Notes: generated by a model not told the origin, from the sequence alone. Numbered from the stretch's first letter, positions 44,153 through 53,858 are shown. The stretch: DNA of 64,000 nucleotides from Gp1-AA122 sp036378535 (GCA_036378535.1 DASUWH010000059.1:121408-185407); one strand, 5' to 3'. Program-made: numbers and translations.

Positions 44153-46189
44153 CTAGTCGTCGGCGCTGGCCGTAACTTCAGGGGCGGATGGGGCCGCTGC
44201 GGGCGGAATTTCCTGATCTTTGTACTGCAACTGGTAAAGCTTGTAGTAAATGCCGCGGTTGGCGAGCAGTTGCTGGTGCGTGCCGATCTCGCGCACCTGG
44301 CCTTTGTGCATGACAATGATCTTATCGGCGCGCTGAATGGTGGAGAGTCGATGAGCGATGATGAGCGAAGTGCGGCCTTCGACCATGCGCGTGAGCGCAT
44401 CGCGCACGCGGAATTCGGTCTCGGTATCGACGCTGGAAGTGGCTTCGTCAAGAATCAGGATTTTAGGGTTGTGGGCCAGCGCGCGGGCGAACGAAATTAA
44501 TTGTTTCTGCCCGGTGGAGAGGGTGCTGCCGCGCTCGTGGACTGGTTCTTTGAAGCCGTTGGGCAGGGTGCGGATGAAATCGGCAATGTTGACCTCTTCC
44601 GCAGCCCGCTCCACATCCTCGTCTTGTATCCATTCCGTGCCCAGGCGGATATTCCCTTCTACCGTTCCGGTAAAGAGGAAAGGGTCTTGCAGTACGACGC
44701 CAAAACGACGGCGGAGATCGGCTAGGTCTATCTCCTTGATGTCCACACCATCAATGCGGATCGCGCCCTTCTGGATGTCGTAGAGGCGCATCAGCAGCGA
44801 TATAAGGGTGGTCTTCCCCGCGCCGGTATGGCCGACCACGGCGACGGTTTCGCCGGGTTCGAGGGTGAAGGAGACATCGCGGAGCACCCAATCGGGCTCG
44901 CCTGGGGCTGAGGCCCGCTCTTCCGTATGGGTGGGGGCGGTGGTCCCGACACGATCCGTCGTAACCGCAGCCAATCGTTTGGCCTCGTCAGCGACCGGTA
45001 TATGGCGATAGGCAAACCAGACGTGGTCGAATTCGATTCGGCCAGGCCCGCTTGGCGTCCTGGTCACAGCAGGGGAGGTGATGTCGACCGGGGTGTCGAG
45101 CAGCTTGAATACCCGCTCACCGGCGGCCATGGCCGACTGCAGGATGTTGTATTTTTCGCTCAAGTCCTGGATCGGGCGAAAGAAACGCTGGGCGTACTGC
45201 ATAAAAGCTACGAGTACGCCCAAAGTCATCGTGTTTCGAAAGGTATGGGCCGTGAAGAGGCTTTTCGGGGAAAAGTTGATGGCCCAGCTGCCAACGGCGC
45301 TGTGCCGAAAAATCTCTCCTCCGCCAAACCAGAGGATGGAAGCCACGGCTACGGACGACAGGATTTCCACCACGGGGTAATAAAGCGAGTAGGCCAGAAT
45401 CGCGTCTTTGAACGCCTCCATGTGGCTGGCGTTGATCTCGGAAAAGCGGCGGTAGGCGCGCTTCTCGCGGTTGAACAGCTGCAGCACGATCATTCCCGAG
45501 ACATGTTCCTGCAGATAGGAGTTGATTCTGGCAATGGCGACGCGAATCCGGCGATAAGAATCACGAACCGCGGTCCTGAAGATCATCGTCGCCCAGAAGA
45601 TCAGGGGCAGCACGGCGAAGGTGATCAGCGCCAGCTTCCAGTTCATGTTCAGCATGATGGCGAGAATGAAGACCAGGACGAACACGTCTTCGAAAATCGA
45701 AACCACCCCGGCGGTAAACATCTCATTAAGGGCGTCAACGTCGGTGGTCACGCGGGTTACGAGGCGGCCTACCGGATTCTTATCGAAAAAGCCGATATGC
45801 ATGCGCTGCAGATGGCGGAAGATCTGGCTGCGCAGGTCAAACATTACCTTCTGCCCAGTCCACTGCATGAAGTAGGTCTGCAGGAACTCGAGGAAAAAAG
45901 AGAACGCGAGCAGGCCGACATACAGGAATGCGATCTGCGCTATACCGGTCCAGGGCTGGGGGTTCAGCCAACGGTCGAAAGGCGAGTGACTTCCCGGTAC
46001 CCTCTCCAGGTATTTGTCGATGGCAACTTTGGTCAGGTAAGGGCCCAGAACATCGGCCCCGGCTTTGAGGATGATCGCGGCCAGGGCGAGAGCCACCTGC
46101 CAGGTGTAGGGCCGTAAGTACTTGAGCAGCCGCTTCATCAGGCGGCTGTCGTAAGCTTTACCTAATACCTCTTCTTCCTGCATCGCCAT
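44153..46189 (-). CDS. msbA: MsbA-like ABC exporter
   Basis: A 678-residue half-transporter. Six transmembrane helices (about 30-340) are followed by the ATPase with Walker A VVGHTGAGKTTL, signature LSTGQKQLISFARA and Walker B ILILDEATSSVD. A linker of about 60 residues precedes the ATPase. Position between lpxB and fabF supports a role as lipid A flippase, but multidrug exporters of this class look similar. There is a C-terminal Pro/Ala-rich tail of about 20 residues. Confidence 0.82.
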   Translation of the reverse strand: MAMQEEEVLGKAYDSRLMKRLLKYLRPYTWQVALALAAIILKAGADVLGPYLTKVAIDKYLERVPGSHSPFDRWLNPQPWTGIAQIAFLYVGLLAFSFFLEFLQTYFMQWTGQKVMFDLRSQIFRHLQRMHIGFFDKNPVGRLVTRVTTDVDALNEMFTAGVVSIFEDVFVLVFILAIMLNMNWKLALITFAVLPLIFWATMIFRTAVRDSYRRIRVAIARINSYLQEHVSGMIVLQLFNREKRAYRRFSEINASHMEAFKDAILAYSLYYPVVEILSSVAVASILWFGGGEIFRHSAVGSWAINFSPKSLFTAHTFRNTMTLGVLVAFMQYAQRFFRPIQDLSEKYNILQSAMAAGERVFKLLDTPVDITSPAVTRTPSGPGRIEFDHVWFAYRHIPVADEAKRLAAVTTDRVGTTAPTHTEERASAPGEPDWVLRDVSFTLEPGETVAVVGHTGAGKTTLISLLMRLYDIQKGAIRIDGVDIKEIDLADLRRRFGVVLQDPFLFTGTVEGNIRLGTEWIQDEDVERAAEEVNIADFIRTLPNGFKEPVHERGSTLSTGQKQLISFARALAHNPKILILDEATSSVDTETEFRVRDALTRMVEGRTSLIIAHRLSTIQRADKIIVMHKGQVREIGTHQQLLANRGIYYKLYQLQYKDQEIPPAAAPSAPEVTASADD

Positions 46190-46291
46190 CGTGGGTTATC
46201 TAAGGGTACCTCATATCGATGGGAATGGAAGGGGGGAGGATGGAAAAGGTTCGGGTTTACCGCTAGGTCGTTGCTCGAAGCTACGTCCGGT

Positions 46292-46474
46292 GGCGAGCTT
46301 TGCTCGCCAGCCCAGACGGGGCGTCTGGGCCTACGTAGTCTCGGGTAATCACACGTAGCGACAGGTGCCCTCACCTGTGCGACCGAGCGAAGCTCGGCGC
46401 CTTGGACTCAACAATCGGCAGAGTCCCTGGGCGAGCTTTGCTCGCCAGCCCACACGAGGGCGTCTGGGCCTACG
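46292..46474. repeat. Two copies of a palindromic intergenic repeat
   Basis: Copies at 46292-46335 and 46430-46474 share GGCGAGCTTTGCTCGCCAGC, then CCCA-ACG and GGCGTCTGGGCCTACG. Each forms two stems (GGCGAGC/GCTCGCC and CCCAGACG/CGTCTGGG; the second stem is imperfect in copy 2). Between them lie further hairpins: ACAGGTG/CACCTGT and CCGAGC/GCTCGG. The second copy includes the stop codon of fabF (46470-46472). It is not a CRISPR array: only two copies, with internal symmetry. Confidence 0.85.
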
Positions 46475-47738
46475 CTATTTTTCTCAACAATAGGGCAGAG
46501 TTCTTGGATCCGAATCCCACGCAATTACAAATTGCATTTCTTATTTCTGCTTTCCTGCCGATATCAGGGACATAATCCAGGTCGCAATTGGGATCGGGCG
46601 ATTCCAGGTTGATGGTGGGTGGGATCTGGCTATGCTCCATGGCCACCAAGGTTGCGGCTACGCTGGCCGCGCCGCACGCGCCCTGGGAATGGCCGATCTG
46701 GGATTTCAGGGCCGACATGGGAATCTGCCTGGCCCGCTCGCCCAGGGCGAGTTTCAAGGCCCGCGTCTCTACCTGGTCGTTGAGTTCGGTCGAGGTGCCG
46801 TGGAGATTGACGTAATCAATGTCATGGGGCGTGACACCGCCTTCCGCCATGGCTTCGGTGACGGCGCGGGCGGGCTCTTCTGCGGATTCGCTCAAACGCA
46901 CGCGGTGGAAGGCCTCGCAGGTGGAGGCATAGCCGGCAATTTCGGCGTAAATGCGGGCGCCACGGGCGCGAGCCTGTTCGTAATCCTCAAGCACGAACAT
47001 CCAGGAACCCTCGGCCAGCACGAATCCGTCGCGATCGGCCGAGAAGGGCCGGGAAGCGCGCTCCGGCTCTTCGTTCCAGGAAGGAGTCAAGGCCCGCAGC
47101 AGCGTGTAACCTTTGATGATTCCTGGGGTGATCGTCGAATCCACTCCGCCCACCAGGAACATCGGCTGCATCCCGGCCTGGATATGCTGCAGCGCGTAGC
47201 CGATAGCGTCAGTCGATGATGTGCACCCGGTGCTGACGACGTGGCTATAGCCGCGGAAACCGAAGCGCATCTGGACTTCGCTCGAAATGGTTCCCGGCGT
47301 GCCGCTGGGAATGCAGAACAGGCTTACCTGCTTGACGTTTCCTGTGTGCCACAGCCGGTAGTTGTGCTCGGAATATTCCTGAGCTCCGCCGCCGCTGCCT
47401 AGGATGATTCCTATCTTGCGTTTTTCTTCCAGCGACATTTTGGCAGGATCCAAACCGGCATCCTGGAGCGCTTCGCTGGAGGCCGCCAGGCATAGCGGAA
47501 CAACTCGCGAGACGTGTTTACGCTCCTTGGCGTCGATCCAGGCGAGCTCGTCAAAGTCGGGAATTTCGCCGGCGATCCGTACCGGGAGCTGGCTTACGTC
47601 ATAACGTGAGATCCGCTTGACCCCACTCTTGCCATCGAGAATGGCGCGGCAAAAAGCTTGGCGCCCGAATCCATTGGGACTTACCACGCCCATGCCGGTA
47701 ATGACTACCCTGGTGGTTGCGGTTTCTTTATTGTTCAT
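46470..47738 (-). CDS. fabF: Beta-ketoacyl-ACP synthase II-type
   Basis: Condensing enzyme of fatty acid elongation. In 422 residues the thiolase fold carries the catalytic Cys in STGCTSSTDAIG, His in VNLHGTSTELND and His in SQIGHSQGACGA, plus the terminal glycine-rich NCVGFGSKN. ATG at 47738 is chosen because MNNKETATTRVVITGMG begins the fold; a start 20 codons upstream is possible. The protein is part of the LPS cluster, so it may serve acyl chains for lipid A or a special lipid. The stop codon sits inside a palindromic repeat. Confidence 0.9.
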   Translation of the reverse strand: MNNKETATTRVVITGMGVVSPNGFGRQAFCRAILDGKSGVKRISRYDVSQLPVRIAGEIPDFDELAWIDAKERKHVSRVVPLCLAASSEALQDAGLDPAKMSLEEKRKIGIILGSGGGAQEYSEHNYRLWHTGNVKQVSLFCIPSGTPGTISSEVQMRFGFRGYSHVVSTGCTSSTDAIGYALQHIQAGMQPMFLVGGVDSTITPGIIKGYTLLRALTPSWNEEPERASRPFSADRDGFVLAEGSWMFVLEDYEQARARGARIYAEIAGYASTCEAFHRVRLSESAEEPARAVTEAMAEGGVTPHDIDYVNLHGTSTELNDQVETRALKLALGERARQIPMSALKSQIGHSQGACGAASVAATLVAMEHSQIPPTINLESPDPNCDLDYVPDIGRKAEIRNAICNCVGFGSKNSALLLRKIA

Positions 47739-47896
47739 TAGCTTGCCATGTACAGTTGTCAGTGCCTCGTTTCCAGTCGCGATCTTAAGCAGACTCAAGT
47801 CGCCGGGTCCGGGCTAACGAACCAAAACTGAAAGCTGGCGGCTAGTCAGATGCGCATGCTACTACACGCGTGACAAAATGGGATAATCGTGTAGCC

Positions 47897-49090
47897 ATGG
47901 CGCTCGGTATCTATGTGTCCGTCCCGTTCTGCCGCTCCAAATGCAGCTACTGTAATTTCGCTTCGGATGTGTTCTCCGGGGCGGTTTTCGAAAGATACGT
48001 AAACCGGGTGGTCGCCGATATCGAGCTGGCTGCCGATCGCGCGGAACGTATGGGCGGCGAACTCGAACACCCGATCGATTCCATCTACCTTGGCGGCGGC
48101 ACTCCCAGCATCCTAGATTCTCATCAGTTGGAGCGGCTATTTGTCACGATTAAGCAAAATTTCTGTCTACAGAACGACAGTGAAATAACGGTGGAGTGCG
48201 CTCCAGGAACGCTGACGGAGGTGGTTTTGGAGGCGTTGGGGCGATGCGGCGTGAACCGCGTCAGCCTGGGGGTACAGTCGTTTATAGATCAAGAATCGGC
48301 CTCCGTGGGCCGGCTGCACAAGCGAGCCACGATTCTGGATGACATGGTTCGATTGCGTGCGGCTGGGATGAGTAATATGAATATCGACCTGATCGCTGGG
48401 TTACCGCATCAGACGGCCCACAGTTGGGAATTATCTATCAATGAAGTCATTGATGCCGGTGTCCCGCATGTCAGCGTCTACATGCTGGAAGTCGACGAGG
48501 ATTCGCGTCTCGGTCGTGAACTGATCGCCGGGGGCACTCGTTATCATGCGCATTTCGTTCCGGATGAGGAGCAGACTGCCGACTTTTACGTGCAGGCGTG
48601 TGAACGGCTCGGGGCAGCGCAAATCGCCGAATACGAGATTTCAAATTTTGCGAAAACCGGATTCGAGTCGCGCCACAACCTGAAGTATTGGACACGACAG
48701 CCGTATCTGGGATTCGGGGTAGATGCTCACTCCATGCTTCGCGCTTCTGCAGTGAACGATTTGAACGCCGTGCGATTCGCCTTTTCCGATTCGCTGGAGC
48801 ATTACATTGCGGGCGCGCCCTTGACCCGCACTGCGGTATCGCCCAATGCGGCGTTAGAAGAGGAATTTTTTCTTGGCTTGCGCCTGACAAAAGGAATTGA
48901 CTTGAGCCGCCTGGCACGTGAATACGGAGCAGATTCCGTCGCAGCCTTTGCGCCTGAAATCGACGACTTAGTCGCGACCAGACTGATGCTGCGAGAGGGC
49001 GACGTTATTCGGCTGACGGGCCGGGGAAGGCTGCTCTCCAACGAAATTTTCCAGCGATTCCTCTCGGCTCCTGCCGGGCTCAAGGATTAA
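47897..49090 (+). CDS. hemW: HemW-like radical SAM protein
   Basis: A 397-residue radical SAM protein of the coproporphyrinogen III oxidase-like group, now known as HemW haem chaperones. The cluster motif is CRSKCSYC near residue 12, followed by YLGGGTPSIL, GVQSFIDQ and NIDLIAGLPHQT. The HemN-type extra Cys residues are not obvious, so HemW is favoured. The ATG at 47897 fits the family N terminus (ALGIYVSVPFC); a GTG 27 bases earlier is in frame. Confidence 0.9.
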   Translation: MALGIYVSVPFCRSKCSYCNFASDVFSGAVFERYVNRVVADIELAADRAERMGGELEHPIDSIYLGGGTPSILDSHQLERLFVTIKQNFCLQNDSEITVECAPGTLTEVVLEALGRCGVNRVSLGVQSFIDQESASVGRLHKRATILDDMVRLRAAGMSNMNIDLIAGLPHQTAHSWELSINEVIDAGVPHVSVYMLEVDEDSRLGRELIAGGTRYHAHFVPDEEQTADFYVQACERLGAAQIAEYEISNFAKTGFESRHNLKYWTRQPYLGFGVDAHSMLRASAVNDLNAVRFAFSDSLEHYIAGAPLTRTAVSPNAALEEEFFLGLRLTKGIDLSRLAREYGADSVAAFAPEIDDLVATRLMLREGDVIRLTGRGRLLSNEIFQRFLSAPAGLKD

Positions 49091-49145
49091 CTATCGAGAA
49101 TGACGTAGACGCGAGGTATAATCCTCGACGCTCAGGGGGTCAGGT

Positions 49146-49424
49146 ATGGGCTTGTATTCGCATTACGACGGCGCGCACAACCATCCCGTCAACCGCGCCC
49201 TCCACATGATTGCCATTCCTGTGGGATTCTCGTCGATTGTGGTGATCTGGTTCCACTGGATCATCGGCCTGCTGCTGATCCCGACCGCTTTTGCGCTGGC
49301 CTGGCTGGGACACCTGATCGAGGGCAACAAGCCCGCATTCATGACGAATCCGGCCCACGTCTTTGTGGCTCCGGTTTGGATGGCGCGAAAAGTTTTCGGA
49401 AGCCGGACCAGGAAAACGGCTTAG
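49146..49424 (+). CDS. DUF962/Mpo1-like membrane protein
   Basis: A 92-residue protein with the family pattern HNHPVNRALHMIAIP near the N terminus, two hydrophobic helices, and GHLIEGNKPAFM. Fungal Mpo1 of this family is a 2-hydroxy fatty acid alpha-oxygenase that uses the conserved His residues. The bacterial role is not established. It is 55 bases after hemW. Confidence 0.85.
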   Translation: MGLYSHYDGAHNHPVNRALHMIAIPVGFSSIVVIWFHWIIGLLLIPTAFALAWLGHLIEGNKPAFMTNPAHVFVAPVWMARKVFGSRTRKTA

Positions 49425-49633
49425 CGTTCGCAGCGGAACGCCATCCATTCGCGCCACGAGCACAGGAATCATCGGCGTTGAACCGCAGTTTCCTTTCTAC
49501 TACCAACCGGTCGGTTTGCGCATTTCTTCCAAATTCAGTTGCTGTGATGTAATCAAAGGTTCCGCTTCTCGAGTCGGGGCCGCCTGAAGGGTCCCATTAT
49601 CGGTATTTCGAAGGACGCAGGCCCGGAGGATGC

Positions 49634-50776
49634 TTGGACTTTCAATTGAACGATGAGCAGTTGCAGCTGAAGAAAAGCGTGCGCGAATTTGCCGAGCGCG
49701 AAATTGCGCCTCATGTCATGGAATGGGATGAGGCGGGCACCTTTCCTTTGGACACCATGAAGCAGTTGGGGCATCTGGGGCTGATGGGGATTATTTTCCC
49801 GCCGGAGTATGGGGGCGCGGGGATGGGCTACGTCGAGTATGTAACCGCTATCGAGGAACTCTCGCGCGTCGATGGCTCGGTTGGAATCATTGTCGCCGCC
49901 CACACCTCATTGTGCTCGAATCACATTTTCCTGGCCGGAAATGAAGAGCAGAAAAAGAAATATGTTTCCAAACTTGCGACGGGAGAGTACATCGGAGCCT
50001 GGGGATTGACGGAGCCCTCGTCCGGGTCCGATGCCGGCAGCGCCCGCATGATGGCGGTGCGACGTGGCAATAGCTGGGTGCTGAATGGCACCAAGACTTT
50101 TTGCACGAACGGCCACTATGCCGACGTGCTGGTAGTCATCGCCGTTACCGACCGCGCCGCCCATACGCATGGTCTCTCCGCGTTTATCGTGGAGAAGGGC
50201 ACGAAAGGCTTCCGGGCCGGCAAAAAAGAAAACAAGCTGGGACTGCGTGCCAGCGACACCGCGGAATTGATCTTCGAAGACTGCGTAATTCCCGCCGAGA
50301 ACCTCCTGGGAAAGCAGGGAGACGGTTTTATCGATGCCATGCAGGTGCTGGACGGGGGCCGCATCTCGATTGCGGCGCTTTCCCTGGGTATGGCCCAGGG
50401 AGCGTATGAAGCAGCTCTGAACTACTCGAAAGAGCGCAAACAGTTCGGCAAGGCGATCAGCGAATTTCAGGCTATTCAGTGGAAACTGGCGGATATGGCC
50501 ACCGAGATCGACGCGGCGCGATTGCTCACTTTTCGCGCTGCCTCGATGAAAGACGCGGGGTTGAAAACTACCCTGGAATCCTCGATGGCCAAGCTCTATG
50601 CCAGCGAGGTGGCCGTCCGATGTGCCAATGAAGGCGTGCAGATCCATGGCGGCTACGGATTTATCAAGGATTATCCCGCGGAGAAGTTCTACCGCGATGT
50701 AAAGCTCTGCACGATCGGCGAAGGCACAAGTGAAATCCAGAGACTCGTCATCGCACGCCAGTTAATCAAAGATTAG
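49634..50776 (+). CDS. Acyl-CoA dehydrogenase
   Basis: FAD-dependent dehydrogenase of 380 residues, short-chain type. Visible: GSDAGSARMMAVRRGNSWVLNG-type FAD/substrate loop, RKQFGKAISEFQAIQWKLADM, IHGGYGFIKDYPAEKFYRD, and the catalytic Glu in IGEGTSEIQRLVIARQL. The start is TTG with a GCCCGGAGG site upstream. With meaB and mce nearby, it could act in branched/odd-chain acyl-CoA breakdown, but the substrate is not defined by sequence. Confidence 0.93.
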   Translation: MDFQLNDEQLQLKKSVREFAEREIAPHVMEWDEAGTFPLDTMKQLGHLGLMGIIFPPEYGGAGMGYVEYVTAIEELSRVDGSVGIIVAAHTSLCSNHIFLAGNEEQKKKYVSKLATGEYIGAWGLTEPSSGSDAGSARMMAVRRGNSWVLNGTKTFCTNGHYADVLVVIAVTDRAAHTHGLSAFIVEKGTKGFRAGKKENKLGLRASDTAELIFEDCVIPAENLLGKQGDGFIDAMQVLDGGRISIAALSLGMAQGAYEAALNYSKERKQFGKAISEFQAIQWKLADMATEIDAARLLTFRAASMKDAGLKTTLESSMAKLYASEVAVRCANEGVQIHGGYGFIKDYPAEKFYRDVKLCTIGEGTSEIQRLVIARQLIKD

Positions 50777-50972
50777 CGGGAACCCCGCGCCCATGGCGGT
50801 GTGTACGTTAAAGCAGGTTTCCCGGAGTGTGACCGTGAGTACCTGACTTTTAAACGCTTTCTGGCAGCGGCACGTACCAATTATTTCCTGTGGCCTTCTT
50901 TTCAGGCCAACTCTCCGCGATGTCTTTCCCATCGAAAGCCACGAATCATGCGCAAGTACGGAGCCTCAGCAA
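50777..50972. other. Intergenic, nothing recognised
   Basis: Nearly 200 bases after the acyl-CoA dehydrogenase gene. Codon-like frames exist but none carries a ribosome site or resembles a protein. The lipoprotein gene's promoter should be here. Confidence 0.45.
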
Positions 50973-52382
50973 GTGTCCTCTCGTAAGCCCGGACAAATCC
51001 ATCTGTGGATTTCCTTGCTGATTGCTTTCAGCCTGGGATTGCTCTTTCTGGCTGGATGCGGCGGACAGCCGGTGACTCCGGTGCAAGACACTCCTTCTGC
51101 TCCTCCGTCGCCCCCTCCAGCGAGTGATCCAGCGACGCTTAAATCCTCGATTAACCACATCGTCATCATGGTTCAGGAGAACCGGTCCTTCGATAGCTAC
51201 TTCGGAAATCTTTCCGCATATTGGAAGGCGAACGGATTACCGAACCAGGCGTTGGAAGGGCTCTCGGCGGGCGCTTCCAACCCCATGGAGAATGGGACGG
51301 GGACGATCTCAAGCTTTCACTTGCGGACGGTATGCACAGAAAATACGCCTCCTGGCTGGAATGACAGCCACCTGGACTTCAATCTTATGGACCCAACCTC
51401 GGACACGGCGACGATGGATGGGTTTGTAGTGAGCACGGAGATTTTTTCCAAGAATCCAGGTCCCGGGCAGCCGCCGATTTTTGACCTGCCCGGTTACCGC
51501 ACCATGGGTTATTACGACGGCAGTGATCTGAATTACTACTACTTCATGGCTTCGAACTTCGCCACTTCGGATCAATGGTTTTCCCCGGTCATGGACCGCA
51601 CGCAAGTCAACCGCCTGTATCTACTGGCGGGAACCTCAGCTGGACACGCCAATCCACCAACCGCCCCGCTCGCCAACAACACGATATTCGGGCTGCTGCA
51701 AACAGCCGGCATTTCCTGGAAAGTCTACGAAACCGATCCGGGGACTGCTTTCCTGGGAAATTTCCAACCCTTCGCCGATCAGCACCTCGCACAGATCCAA
51801 CCGCTGTCGCAGTATTATTCTGATCTTTCCGGCGGCACCTTGCCGGCGGTAGCGATGATCGAACCTGGATACGTATCGCAGTTGGATGAACACCCGGAAA
51901 CCAATATTCAGATGGGAGAAGCGCACGTCGAAGAGGTGATCAGCGCGCTCATGCAGAGTGCGTACTGGAAAGACACGGTCTTCATTTTGACGTTTGATGA
52001 AGCGGGAGGCTTTTACGACCATGTGCCGCCGCAACCGGCAGTGAGTCCCGATGGCATTCTCCCGATGGACTTAAACCCCGGCGATGTCTGCACAGTTGCA
52101 CAGGGGCCAGATTGTGATTTCAACCACACCGGATTTCGGGTGCCGCTCATCGTCATATCACCGTTTACAAAGAAGAACTATGTTTCCCACACGGTGGCCG
52201 ATTCTACCGCCATGCTCAAATTAATCGAGACTCGTTTCCAATTGCCCAGCCTCACCAAACGCGATGCGGCGCAGATGGATATGACGGAGTTTTTCGATTT
52301 CAAAAATCCGCCCTGGAAGACCCCGCCCCGACCGCCTGCTCAGAACACGAGCGGATTGTGCGACCTGAAAGCGGTGCCTTAG
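50973..52382 (+). CDS. Phosphoesterase-family lipoprotein (acid phosphatase/phospholipase C-like)
   Basis: A 469-residue lipoprotein. A lipobox LAGC is at about residue 29. The mature domain matches the phosphoesterase family PF04185: HIVIMVQENRSFDSYFG near 65, SPVMDRTQVNRLYLLAGTSAGH, and TFDEAGGFYDHVPP, where Asp/Glu/His residues bind metal. It is related to acid phosphatase AcpA and phospholipase C. It has a Pro/Ser linker after the lipobox. The start is GTG. Confidence 0.88.
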   Translation: MSSRKPGQIHLWISLLIAFSLGLLFLAGCGGQPVTPVQDTPSAPPSPPPASDPATLKSSINHIVIMVQENRSFDSYFGNLSAYWKANGLPNQALEGLSAGASNPMENGTGTISSFHLRTVCTENTPPGWNDSHLDFNLMDPTSDTATMDGFVVSTEIFSKNPGPGQPPIFDLPGYRTMGYYDGSDLNYYYFMASNFATSDQWFSPVMDRTQVNRLYLLAGTSAGHANPPTAPLANNTIFGLLQTAGISWKVYETDPGTAFLGNFQPFADQHLAQIQPLSQYYSDLSGGTLPAVAMIEPGYVSQLDEHPETNIQMGEAHVEEVISALMQSAYWKDTVFILTFDEAGGFYDHVPPQPAVSPDGILPMDLNPGDVCTVAQGPDCDFNHTGFRVPLIVISPFTKKNYVSHTVADSTAMLKLIETRFQLPSLTKRDAAQMDMTEFFDFKNPPWKTPPRPPAQNTSGLCDLKAVP

Positions 52383-52410
52383 CGCGTCCTGGCGGCGCTG
52401 ATTTCCACGA

Positions 52411-53394
52411 ATGGTTGCGCTGCTTTACACTGACAGTTTGGCAACGGGACTGGAGCAATGGATCGCGGGCGTACGCAACGGGGATCCCCGTGCGCTTGCC
52501 CGAGCCATCAGCATGGTCGAGAATCGCGAGCACGGTTCCATGGACCTGCTGAAAGCGCTATTCCGGCATAGCGGACGGGCGCGTATTCTGGGGCTCACGG
52601 GCGCGCCTGGCGCGGGCAAGAGCACTCTGGTCGACCAGTTGGCGCGGCATTACCGTGCTCAGAAGCACACGGTTGGCATCATTGCGGTTGATCCCACCAG
52701 TCCGTACAGCGGCGGCGCAATCCTGGGCGACCGCATCCGCATGCAGGATCATTTCTCCGACGCCGGGATTTACATTCGCAGCATGGCAACGCGAGGGTCG
52801 CTCGGAGGATTGGCGGCAACCACGGCGGATGTGGCCACCGTGCTGGACGCCTCGGGCCGCGATCTGATCATGATCGAGACCGTGGGCGTGGGGCAGGACG
52901 AGGTGGAGATTGTTCGTCTCGCCGAGATCACGGTAGTTATATTGGTTCCTGGGATGGGTGATGATGTGCAAACCATCAAGGCTGGCATCATGGAAATCGC
53001 CGATATCTTCGTCATTAACAAGAGCGACCGGGAGGGTGCGGAGCGTGTGGAACGCGAGATTCGGGCGATGCAGTCGCTGGCGACCCGAAGCGACAACTGG
53101 ACGCCGCCCATCGTGAAGACGGTCGCCAGCGAGGGCAAGGGAATCGCCGACCTGGCCGCCGCAATCGCCGGTTACGAGACGTTTTTGAAAAAAGGGAATC
53201 TGTTATTGAATCGGAATGTTCAGAACTGGCGCGATCGCTTGCTGGAAATGCTGAGAGACGCGATGCTGGACCGAGCGCGCGCAGAATTATCGGATGGCGA
53301 GGCCGACCGCTTGGCGGCAGAAGTGGCCGAACACAAGCGCGACCCCTACACGGTTGTCGAAGAGATCGTTGCCAGAGTTAGCGGACGTGCGTAG
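52411..53394 (+). CDS. meaB: MeaB/ArgK GTPase
   Basis: Chaperone GTPase that protects and reloads methylmalonyl-CoA mutase with adenosylcobalamin. The 327-residue product has the P loop GAPGAGKSTLVDQL near 58, switch GVGQDEVEI, and the specificity motif NKSD. The downstream methylmalonyl-CoA epimerase supports the pathway assignment. No mutase gene is in the window. The stop codon TAG lies in a short repeat hairpin. Confidence 0.93.
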   Translation: MVALLYTDSLATGLEQWIAGVRNGDPRALARAISMVENREHGSMDLLKALFRHSGRARILGLTGAPGAGKSTLVDQLARHYRAQKHTVGIIAVDPTSPYSGGAILGDRIRMQDHFSDAGIYIRSMATRGSLGGLAATTADVATVLDASGRDLIMIETVGVGQDEVEIVRLAEITVVILVPGMGDDVQTIKAGIMEIADIFVINKSDREGAERVEREIRAMQSLATRSDNWTPPIVKTVASEGKGIADLAAAIAGYETFLKKGNLLLNRNVQNWRDRLLEMLRDAMLDRARAELSDGEADRLAAEVAEHKRDPYTVVEEIVARVSGRA

Positions 53395-53420
53395 GGGCGG
53401 GTGGCCGACTGCGTAGTCGG
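53392..53420. repeat. Hairpin repeat between meaB and mce
   Basis: TAGGGGCGGGTGG then stem CCGACT (53405-53410), GCGT loop, AGTCGG (53415-53420). The meaB stop is the first three bases. The hairpin ends 3 bases before the mce ATG at 53424 and takes the position of a ribosome binding site. Confidence 0.6.
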
Positions 53421-53423
53421 AAC

Positions 53424-53819
53424 ATGTTCATGATTGATCATATCGGCATAGCAGTGAAGTCGCTCTCGGCTGCAGCGGCAATTTACGAGAAGTTGGGCCT
53501 GCAGACTTCGGCTGAGGAAACTGTACCGGCCCAGCAGGTGCGGCTCGTCATGGTGCCCGTCGGCGAAAGCCGGCTGGAACTTCTGGAGCCAACTTCAGAG
53601 ACATCTACGATTGCGAAATTTATTGCCAAGCGCGGCGAGGGGCTGCACCACGTTTGCCTGCGCGTGCCTGACCTGCCAGGCGCAGTCGCAAGACTGAAAA
53701 GAGAGGGCGTGCGACTGGTATCGGAAGAAATCAAGGTCGGCGCGGGCGGACATCGCTATGTTTTCGTTCATCCCTCGAGCACGGGCGGTGTCTTGCTTGA
53801 ACTGGTCGAAGCGCATTGA
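53424..53819 (+). CDS. mce: Methylmalonyl-CoA epimerase
   Basis: Interconverts (2R)- and (2S)-methylmalonyl-CoA. The 131-residue vicinal-oxygen-chelate protein has the metal His in HIGIAV and in LHHVCLRV. The Glu of LLELVEAH completes the site. It sits 29 bases downstream of meaB. No Shine-Dalgarno site is seen, and the hairpin occupies its place. A second in-frame ATG two codons on is an alternative start. Confidence 0.9.
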   Translation: MFMIDHIGIAVKSLSAAAAIYEKLGLQTSAEETVPAQQVRLVMVPVGESRLELLEPTSETSTIAKFIAKRGEGLHHVCLRVPDLPGAVARLKREGVRLVSEEIKVGAGGHRYVFVHPSSTGGVLLELVEAH

Positions 53820-53858
53820 TTAGTGGCCGCACATTTAAACGAATTTGTTCCCCATTCA

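Noticed and set aside
44927..46117. 396-codon open frame on the plus strand
   Set aside because: Antisense to the MsbA-like exporter; no family resemblance or ribosome site.
46292..46474. CRISPR array
   Set aside because: Only two repeat copies, each internally palindromic, and no cas genes.
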